Positions 30,020-35,766 of a stretch of 35,766 nt of DNA are shown piece after piece. The translations under genes and the position numbers were made by a program. The notes beneath the pieces are model-generated. The model ran no database searches, was not told the DNA's origin, and was given only the letters and a program-made list of their open reading frames with translations. Within the stretch, counting starts at the first letter, position 1. Each line of letters begins with the position of its first letter. The stretch comes from Palsa-661 sp035535015 (lineage in GTDB: Bacteria > Actinomycetota > Acidimicrobiia > Acidimicrobiales > UBA8190): assembly GCA_035535015.1 (NCBI GenBank), contig DATLQU010000048.1, positions 1-35,766 of the forward strand, in the 5' to 3' direction.

Positions 30020-31312
30020 GTGACTTTCACGAAAAGAGACACCGGTCAGAGCATCGTCCGGTCGATCGGCTACCGGCGAAGTCTGCTGGCCACGGCCGCG
30101 GCACTGGCTTTGGGGGTCATCACCGCACCGCCTCCCACCTCGGCCAAACCCGTGCCACCCAACCAGCCGATCGTCTCCACTGTCGCCGGAGACGGCATCG
30201 CGGGATATTCGGGCAACGGCGGGTTGGCCACCGCGGCCGAGGCGAATGGACCCTGTGGCGTCGCCGTCGACAGCAACGGGAACATTCTGTTCAGTGACAC
30301 CAACAACAACGTCGTCCGCGCCGTGGCTCACTCGACCGGGGACTTCTACGGGCTGAAGATGACCGCCGGAGACATCTACACGGTCGCCGGCAACACCAAG
30401 GAGGGTTACCGGGGCGACGGTGGGCCGGCTCGCGACGCGCAGTTCGACACTCCCGACGGTTTGCTCGTGGACAGTGCCGGAGACATCATCATCGGTGACA
30501 CCACGAACGAGGTCGTCCGGTACATCCCGGCCGTGACCGGTACCCATCTGGGTCTGGCCATGACCGCCGGCCATGTCTACACGGTGGCCGGTGACGGCAA
30601 CTACGGCTTTTCCGGTGCGGGAGGAAGGGCGAAGTCGGCGGAGCTCGGCTTGGACGTTGTCGTCGGCCTCGCTTTGGACGCAGACGGCAACCTCGTCGTC
30701 ACCGATGGCGACAACAGCGTCATCTGGGTCGTGGCCAATGCCACGGGCACCTTCTACGGACAGTCCATGACGGCCGGTGACATCTACATCATCGCCGGCA
30801 ATGGCAACTCGGACTATACGGGCGACGGCGGACCGGCCACGGCGGCCGCACTCGACGAACCCGAAGGAGCGGCCTTTGATACGTCGGGCAATCTCGTCTT
30901 CGTCGATGACAGCAACGACGTCACCCGTGTCGTCGCCGAAAAGACGGGGACGTTCTTTGGAAAGAAGATGAAGTCGGGCGATATCTACACGGTCGGTCCC
31001 AAATCCGATGCCAACAAGCTGAGCAGTCCTGAAGGTCTGGCCATCGACGACGCAGGCAACGTGGTCTTCGTTGATGCCGGCAACAACATCACCTATCTCC
31101 TCGGCGCCAAGAAAGGTGTCGATCAAGGGGTCAACGTCAAGCCGGGGAAGGTCTACACGATCGCCGGGAACGGCAACACCGCCTATACCGGGGACGGCGG
31201 GCCGGCACGATCCGCCGCCTTCAACACACCGTGCGGCGTGGCTTCCGACCTCCACGGCGGACTCCTGATCGCCGATAGTGGCAACAACGCGATTCGCCAC
31301 CTGACGGATTGA
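30020..31312 (+). CDS. secreted six-bladed NHL-repeat propeller protein
   Basis: A 430-residue protein from GTG 30020, preceded by AAAGGG. The signal peptide (about 20-42) ends at PTSA. Six repeats follow, each of the type GDGGPAxxAxxxxPxGvAvD followed by GNxxfxDxxNNvvR. A signature of the form AGDIYTVAGN recurs at the end of most blades. The first and sixth blades share NGPCGVA / NTPCGVA, so their cysteines might close the propeller by a disulfide. NHL propellers bind proteins, glycans or peptides; no enzyme residues are evident. The protein has no anchor and is presumably released or wall-associated. Confidence 0.9.
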   Translation: MTFTKRDTGQSIVRSIGYRRSLLATAAALALGVITAPPPTSAKPVPPNQPIVSTVAGDGIAGYSGNGGLATAAEANGPCGVAVDSNGNILFSDTNNNVVRAVAHSTGDFYGLKMTAGDIYTVAGNTKEGYRGDGGPARDAQFDTPDGLLVDSAGDIIIGDTTNEVVRYIPAVTGTHLGLAMTAGHVYTVAGDGNYGFSGAGGRAKSAELGLDVVVGLALDADGNLVVTDGDNSVIWVVANATGTFYGQSMTAGDIYIIAGNGNSDYTGDGGPATAAALDEPEGAAFDTSGNLVFVDDSNDVTRVVAEKTGTFFGKKMKSGDIYTVGPKSDANKLSSPEGLAIDDAGNVVFVDAGNNITYLLGAKKGVDQGVNVKPGKVYTIAGNGNTAYTGDGGPARSAAFNTPCGVASDLHGGLLIADSGNNAIRHLTD

Positions 31313-31355
31313 GCGAGCCTCGGGGAAACCGGAAATCGCCCGGACCGGTCCTCCG

Positions 31356-31424
31356 GTGCCCCGGGCTCCCCAGGTGCCCCGGGTCCCCCAGGCTCCCCGG
31401 GTCCCCCGGGCTCCCCAGGTGCCG
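31356..31424. repeat. 9-bp GC-rich tandem repeat after the NHL gene
   Basis: About seven 9-bp units (GTGCCCCGG, GCTCCCCAG, GTCCCCCGG) follow the NHL gene stop by 43 bp. On the minus strand one frame reads as collagen-like Gly-x-x (PGEPGGPGAPGEPG), but that ORF is antisense and has no context as a gene. The remainder of the 378-bp gap holds only the hairpin at 31598. Confidence 0.75.
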
Positions 31425-31597
31425 CTTGCACCTCTCGAGACACTCCCGTATCGTGCGGGTCGCCAGGCCGAGGGGATCCCCGGGGTGAACCAGAGCCGGT
31501 GCGGTACCGCTGAAGTGAGACCGGTTCCCAGGGACCGGTCTCCTTCGCGTCGGGGATGCGTTCGACCGGCTCGCCGATGACCCTTCCGCCGGAAGGC

Positions 31598-31637
31598 GAC
31601 GATGGAGGGACAGGTCCTCGCCCATCCCTCCATCGTC
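31598..31637 (-). terminator. terminator-like hairpin, copy 1
   Basis: GACGATGGAGGGA (31598-31610) and TCCCTCCATCGTC (31625-31637) are perfect 13-bp arms around a 14-base loop. It lies 54 bp past the stop of the secreted gene on the minus strand. The hairpin and flanking bases recur at 35127 behind the paralogous gene. Confidence 0.7.
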
Positions 31638-31690
31638 ATTCTCCGTCGCAGTGTCCGGTTACCCTCGGGAAGCACCGGACCTGCTGGGGG

Positions 31691-32329
31691 TCAACCGACG
31701 TGATCGCTACCGCTCAGGATCTTGATCGACTTGAGGCCCTTCTTGCCGACGGCGGCACAGAGGTTGGTCAGGTCGATGCTGGTTGTCGCTGTCGCCGTGG
31801 ACGACCCTCCGTTGTCGGTGCCCGCGTACGACGAACCGGCGGCGACGGACACGCCGCTACCGCCCAACGTGAAGCCCTTACCGCCGGAGGCCACGGAGAT
31901 GGCGCCGGCCGGGAAGGTGATCACCGTGGGCAGGATCTTGCTCGGAGCCCACTTGATGGTGAACGTGGTGGCCGTGGTGGCGACCGAACCTCCGAAGCCG
32001 GCACAGTTCGAGCCGCCGTTACTGGTCGATGTGGAGGAGACCTTTCCCTTCTTGGGCGTGACGGCACCGGTCCCGGAGGCGGTGCAACCACCGATCTTGC
32101 CCTTGAATGACGTGGTCTGGGATCCCGAGGTTGCACCGGTCGACGTGATCGGCGTCGAGAACTTGAGCACCCCCTTGACGCTGGTACAGGTCACCGTTCC
32201 CGGCGAGGCGGTCTTGCCCTTGGCCGAGGCGACGCCGGTGCCCACCAGGCCCACCGACGCCAGCATCAGGACCACGCCCGTGCCCGCCATCGCTACCTTA
32301 CGAGTTGACTTCACCGTTCGTGACTTCAC
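31691..32329 (-). CDS. small secreted protein, copy 1 of a local pair
   Basis: A 212-residue protein from GTG 32329, five bases after a near-perfect AGGAGGA ribosome site. The signal peptide ends near GVASA (about 36). The mature chain is Ser/Thr/Gly-rich with four cysteines (C48, C82, C109, C191), probably two disulfides, and alternating short strands (TTFTIKWAPSKILPTVITFP, GGKGFTLGGSGVSVAAGSS), suggesting a beta-sandwich. I know no named family. By eye, about 18 of 167 aligned residues differ from the copy at 35220. The two copies flank a two-component system and share a downstream hairpin. Confidence 0.8.
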   Translation of the reverse strand: MKSRTVKSTRKVAMAGTGVVLMLASVGLVGTGVASAKGKTASPGTVTCTSVKGVLKFSTPITSTGATSGSQTTSFKGKIGGCTASGTGAVTPKKGKVSSTSTSNGGSNCAGFGGSVATTATTFTIKWAPSKILPTVITFPAGAISVASGGKGFTLGGSGVSVAAGSSYAGTDNGGSSTATATTSIDLTNLCAAVGKKGLKSIKILSGSDHVG

Positions 32330-32458
32330 ATGTCCTCCTCATTGGACTCAATCGAACGAGATCGCACTCCTTCCCATGAGACGATGCTGATGACACACCG
32401 TTGCCGGCTGAAGCTGGGTGCTGTCGGTACACCACTCCCGGTCCGTTGACCTGTGATT

Positions 32459-32592
32459 CGTGTGGAGACGATCGGGGTGACGTCTTCGGTTCGCCCGACA
32501 GGTTGTGGCGCGGAAAGTCGGTTTCCTCGAGCCACCATGGGGTTATTGAACCCGATCAGTGTGCACACACTGTCGCTTCCGTGTGGAGACGA
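32459..32592. promoter_or_regulatory. inverted repeat between two direct repeats, possible operator region
   Basis: CAGTGTG-CA-CACACTG (32557-32572) is an inverted repeat with a 2-bp spacer. CGTGTGGAGACGA occurs at 32459-32471 and 32580-32592, 121 bp apart. They lie in the 285-bp gap between the start of the secreted gene and the end of the histidine kinase, which otherwise holds no gene. They could be sites for the adjacent response regulator. Confidence 0.4.
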
Positions 32593-32614
32593 GATGGAAA
32601 CTCGGTCCTGAGGC

Positions 32615-34027
32615 TCAGACGCTCGGCAGCGTGACCACGAAGCACGACCCTTCTCCTTCGTGGCTCGTCACTTCGACGTCACCGCCATGGGAGCGGACCA
32701 ACTCCTGTACGACAGCCAGCCCGATGCCGCTGCCGGCGATCTGTCGGACAGATGGCGCGCGCCAGAAGCGGTCGAAGATGTGCGAGATGTCGGCAGGGGA
32801 AATTCCCACTCCGGTGTCTTGCACCACGATCGTGGCCCGACGGTCTCGGAGAGCCACGCCAAGCGTGACGGAGCCGCCGGCAGGCGTGAACTTGATGGCG
32901 TTGGTCACGAGATTCGTGATGATCTGGTGAAGCCGGGTCGCGTCGCCCAACACCACGACCGGTCGAAACTCACGCATCAGCGTCAGACCGGCGCTGTCGG
33001 CGTGGGGCTGCAGGGCATCGGCGGCCAGAGCGGCGACCACGGCCAGATCCACCGGTCGACGGTCCACGGTCAAGACTGCGGCGTCGGCCGACGCCAGTAC
33101 TTCAAGGTCCTCGACAATGCGCCCCAGTCGCAACGTCTCGTCGTGGAGTGACGACAACGCCGCCGCGTCGGGTTCGATGATACCGTCGGCCATCGCCTCG
33201 GTGGCGGCCCGCACGATGGCCAGTGGGGTGCGCAACTCGTGGGCCACGTCGGCGACAAGCATTCGGCGAAGGTGGTCTTCGCGTTCGAGAGCGTCGGCCA
33301 TCTGATCGAAGGCGCGCGAAAGATCGGCCATTTCACCAGGTGCCCGGAGATCGCCCACTCGGGTGGTTCGTGCCCCTGAGGCCATTGCCCGCGCCGCCGT
33401 TATCAACGCCACCACGGGTCTGGTGATCCGTCGGGAGACGACGATACCGGCCAACACTGCCAACACGGCGGCCGCTGCGGCGCTCCACCAGACGGCGGCG
33501 GCCAACGTCCGGCGCAAGGTGACGGCCGCGGCCCCGATCCCGATCGGTCCCGTGCGGACCGACACGGTTCCCAACCGAGTCCCCTTCTCGAACACTGGCA
33601 GGTCGATGGGCGGGCCCAGAGAACTGCGCCGCACCCGGGTCGGCACGCGCGCTGCTACCAGAGCTCCGGCGTTGTCGCGAACCTCCACGGCCAGACCAGC
33701 GTGAGAGGCGAGCGTCAGGGAATCAGACAGGTCGGCTTTCTTCCAGGAATCGGCCTGGGCGTATCGGAGCGCCACCGAGTCGGCGACAGCCATTCCCAGA
33801 GCGTTCTCCTGCTGACGCGTGTGTGTTGACACGTCGCCGCTCACCAGGATCCATGTGGACGCCGCGAATAAGCCGAGAGTTGCCAGGGCGACCAGTCCGA
33901 TCCACAGCGCCAAGCGTCGGGCGATCGGAGACAGGGGGCCGCCAACCCGCCGGTGAACAGACGTCGGTCCGGACCGCTCGAGGGATGGGGAGGCCGGTGG
34001 AGACGTGTCCTCGTCGCGCTCAGTCAT
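32615..34027 (-). CDS. sensor histidine kinase (HAMP, HisKA, HATPase)
   Basis: A 470-residue kinase. I start it at ATG 34027, where ATGACTGA overlaps the regulator stop by 8 bp; the frame is open further but overlaps the regulator. Two membrane segments (about 38-62 and 177-198) enclose an extracytoplasmic sensor of ~115 residues. HAMP spans about 199-251, then the H-box VADVAHELRTPLAIV (H263), N-box TNLVTNAIKF (N376), G1 DTGVGIS (404-410), F-box IFDRFWRA and G2 GSGIGLA (432-438). All catalytic motifs are intact. It senses an unknown envelope signal and phosphorylates the regulator encoded just upstream. Confidence 0.93.
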   Translation of the reverse strand: MTERDEDTSPPASPSLERSGPTSVHRRVGGPLSPIARRLALWIGLVALATLGLFAASTWILVSGDVSTHTRQQENALGMAVADSVALRYAQADSWKKADLSDSLTLASHAGLAVEVRDNAGALVAARVPTRVRRSSLGPPIDLPVFEKGTRLGTVSVRTGPIGIGAAAVTLRRTLAAAVWWSAAAAAVLAVLAGIVVSRRITRPVVALITAARAMASGARTTRVGDLRAPGEMADLSRAFDQMADALEREDHLRRMLVADVAHELRTPLAIVRAATEAMADGIIEPDAAALSSLHDETLRLGRIVEDLEVLASADAAVLTVDRRPVDLAVVAALAADALQPHADSAGLTLMREFRPVVVLGDATRLHQIITNLVTNAIKFTPAGGSVTLGVALRDRRATIVVQDTGVGISPADISHIFDRFWRAPSVRQIAGSGIGLAVVQELVRSHGGDVEVTSHEGEGSCFVVTLPSV

Positions 34028-34715
34028 CCCGAGAGAGGCCGAGCCGGTAGCCGCCGCCGAGAACGGTCTCGATGATGCGAGGGGCTTTCGCATCGCGCTC
34101 GATCTTGTGCCGGAGATTCTTGACGTGGGAGTCGACGGTCCGCTCATATCCCTCGAACTCATAACCCCGGACCCGATTGACGAGCTCCAAGCGCGAGTAC
34201 ACGCGCCCCGGCGTTGTGGCCAGCGCCAGCAACAGGCCCCACTCAGTGGGAGTCAGGTCAATCGTCTCGGCATCGACGATCACCTCGCGTCGTGCTTCAT
34301 CGATGACGAGACACCCCTGGCCGAACGAGGACCGCTCGTTGTGCCCGGAAATGGCTCGACCCCGACGGAGGATGGCTTGGGCCCGCAGCATCAGCTCGCG
34401 GGGACTGAAGGGTTTGGTGATGTAGTCGTCGGCGCCCAGTTCCAGGCCACGGATCCGATCGCTCTCCGACGCCTTGGCCGTGAGCATCAGAATGGGCACG
34501 TCGGTGAAGGCGCGCAGTTCCTGGGCGACGTCCTCGCCGGGCACGTCGGGAAGACCGAGGTCAAGGATGACCAGGTCCGGCTGTCCCCGTCGAGCGAGGC
34601 CGATGCCCTCGCTACCCGATGCCGTCGACAGCACCACCATGCCCTCGCGTTCGAAATACGAGCGCAGGAGCTCCCGGAGCTTGGTTTCATCCTCCACCAC
34701 CAGCACCGTCGTCAC
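34020..34715 (-). CDS. OmpR/PhoB-family response regulator
   Basis: A 231-residue regulator. GTG 34715 is preferred because the receiver starts at once (MTTVLVVEDETKLRELL) and GGAGAG lies 9-14 bases upstream; ATG 34763 would add a non-homologous head. Receiver residues are E8, D9, D52 (LVILDLGLPD), T79 and K101. The winged-helix output domain is about 132-226 (LTPTEWGLLLALATTPGRVY; ERTVDSHVKNLRHKI; IETVLGGGYRL). It is translationally coupled to the kinase gene. The flanking secreted paralogues are plausible targets by position only. Confidence 0.93.
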   Translation of the reverse strand: MTTVLVVEDETKLRELLRSYFEREGMVVLSTASGSEGIGLARRGQPDLVILDLGLPDVPGEDVAQELRAFTDVPILMLTAKASESDRIRGLELGADDYITKPFSPRELMLRAQAILRRGRAISGHNERSSFGQGCLVIDEARREVIVDAETIDLTPTEWGLLLALATTPGRVYSRLELVNRVRGYEFEGYERTVDSHVKNLRHKIERDAKAPRIIETVLGGGYRLGLSRDD

Positions 34716-35126
34716 TATCCGCGTCTCTCCACACCCCCATTCTCCCCCGAAAGGCCCGATCATGGCGCCGCGCATGGGCTCCCGGGGGCCGGCAGGCGAG
34801 CGATGCGCTCGGTCGTCGGGGGCTGGGTGGTTGGGTGGAGAAGAGCCGAGCGAGTCGACCCTCCCGACGCCGTGACAAGACGACTTTCAGCAGGCCGACC
34901 CCAACCGGGGCCACCGGGGACACCGAGAGCGTGCTGGGCGGTCCCGGTGTGCTGTGCCCGTTGCGTCACCGTGGCCGGGAGGCTCGGAGCCATGGTCAGC
35001 GCTTCATAGAGCGCCGACGAGCCGATGTCCATCGGGTCGATCCCCAGGCAACCCCCTTGCAGCTCGGCGTGAGGGCTTGGTGTAGCTGATGTGAAGCTTC
35101 GGTGGAATTCGCCTTCGCTGCAACGC
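34716..35126. other. intergenic region with no supported gene
   Basis: No reading frame in this 411-bp stretch has a convincing start, ribosome site or recognisable protein. It should hold the promoter for the two-component operon, but I cannot point to a clear -10/-35 pair. Confidence 0.5.
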
Positions 35127-35166
35127 GACGATGGAGGGACAGGCCCTCGCCCATCCCTCCATCGTC
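35127..35166 (-). terminator. terminator-like hairpin, copy 2
   Basis: GACGATGGAGGGA (35127-35139) and TCCCTCCATCGTC (35154-35166) repeat the arms of the hairpin at 31598 with one visible loop difference (GGCCCTCG for GGTCCTCG). It lies 53 bp after the stop of the second secreted-protein copy. Confidence 0.7.
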
Positions 35167-35219
35167 ATTCTTCGTCGCAGTTTCCGGTCACCCTCGGAAA
35201 GGACCGGACCTGATGCGAA

Positions 35220-35766
35220 TTAGCCGACGTGATCGCTACCGCTCAGGATCTTGATCGCCTTGAGGGGCTTCTTGGCCACGGCGGCACAGAGGTTCGTCAG
35301 GTCGATGCTGGTTGTCGCTGTCGCCGTGGACGAGCCTCCGCTGTCGGTGCCCGCGTACGACGAACCGGCGGCGACCGACACACCGCTACCGCCCAACGTG
35401 AAGCCCTTACCGCCCGATGCCACGGAGATGGCGCCGGCCGGGAAGGTGATCACCGTGGGCAGGATCGTGCTCGGCGCCCACTTGATGGTGAACGTGGTGG
35501 CCGAGGTGGCGACCCCACTCGCGAAGCTGGCGCAGTTCGAGCCGCCGTTAGTGGTCGACGTGGAGGAGACCTTTCCAACCTTGGGCGTGACGGCCCCGGC
35601 CCCGGAGGCGGTGCAACCTTTGATAACGCCCTTGAACGCCGTTGTCTGGGATCCCGAGGTGGGACCGGTCGACGAGATCGGTGTCGAGAACTTGAGCACT
35701 CCCTTGACACTGGTACAGGTCACCGTTCCCGGCGAGGCCGCCTTGCCCTTGGCGAAGGCGGCGCCA
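35220..35766 (-). CDS. small secreted protein, copy 2 (5'-partial)
   Basis: The frame runs off the right edge of the window; the visible 181 codons begin within the end of the signal region (AFAKGKAASPGTVTC). A GTG at 35723 is internal and not the start, since AKGK(A/T)ASPGTV upstream matches copy 1. The four cysteines and the terminal LSGSDHVG are conserved. Most changes are small-for-small swaps, with some at K/V, K/G and K/T positions. The gene lies upstream of the two-component system and has the same downstream hairpin as copy 1. Confidence 0.85.
   Translation of the reverse strand, partial: GAAFAKGKAASPGTVTCTSVKGVLKFSTPISSTGPTSGSQTTAFKGVIKGCTASGAGAVTPKVGKVSSTSTTNGGSNCASFASGVATSATTFTIKWAPSTILPTVITFPAGAISVASGGKGFTLGGSGVSVAAGSSYAGTDSGGSSTATATTSIDLTNLCAAVAKKPLKAIKILSGSDHVG

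Noticed and set aside
31183..31443. Collagen-like Gly-x-x ORF on the minus strand
   Set aside because: It is short, overlaps the end of the NHL gene in antisense and arises from a 9-bp GC repeat; no ribosome site or conserved context.
29786..31675. 629-codon minus-strand ORF
   Set aside because: Antisense to the NHL propeller gene, whose signal peptide and six clear repeats decide the coding strand.

Overview
The window is high-GC, densely coded bacterial DNA. It reads as an actinomycete (Actinomycetota), and I think most likely class Acidimicrobiia. The main grounds are the order pdtaR-polA-rpsA, an ANTAR-type PdtaR regulator, a PolA with tyrosine at the nucleotide-selecting position, a DUF222/HNH (13E12-type) protein, a MarP-type CvpA+trypsin protease, several start codons placed 6-7 nt after a TANNNT box (leaderless mRNAs), and many secreted beta-propeller proteins of a kind I associate with soil Acidimicrobiia. 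The class-level call is inference.

Layout. 1-5083: end of a membrane protein with an acidic tail, a small DUF222-like fragment, a secreted 14-repeat propeller protein with paired cysteines, then a YtrA-like GntR regulator and a membrane-anchored propeller protein that diverge from one 27-bp palindrome. 5112-9344 (minus): cell-surface glycan genes, namely a GT4 glycosyltransferase, a Wzx/MATE-like flippase and a PIG-V-like membrane mannosyltransferase. 9639-15663 (plus): a complete five-gene oligopeptide/dipeptide ABC importer operon (lipoprotein, two permeases, two ATPases). 15762-22759 (minus): DUF222/HNH protein, rpsA, polA, pdtaR and a small coiled-coil protein.

22961-29122: a tRNA-Leu(CAA) followed by two partial copies of its own 3' end at about 26.16 kb and 29.10 kb. 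They divide the region into two ~3-kb segments that look like tandem remnants of tRNA-targeted insertions. Segment one carries a decayed IS481-family transposase, a MarP-like protease, a DUF2202 lipoprotein and a 52-codon ribbon-helix-helix gene. Segment two carries two secreted proteins. 29144-35766: a methyltransferase, a six-bladed NHL propeller protein, and a two-component system flanked by two copies of a small secreted cysteine-containing protein, each with its own copy of a terminator-like hairpin.

The most unusual signal cuts across genes. At least seven gene ends carry a short tandem repeat (7-23 bp unit) that contains or abuts the stop codon, so TGA is reiterated downstream. Units at 8086, 15684 and 26193 share a 17-bp period and a TCAG core. 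The clearest case has ten TGA triplets spaced 8-9 bp apart. I know of no named element that matches this. The second notable item is the 27-bp perfect palindrome at 3731-3757 that contains both divergent start codons.
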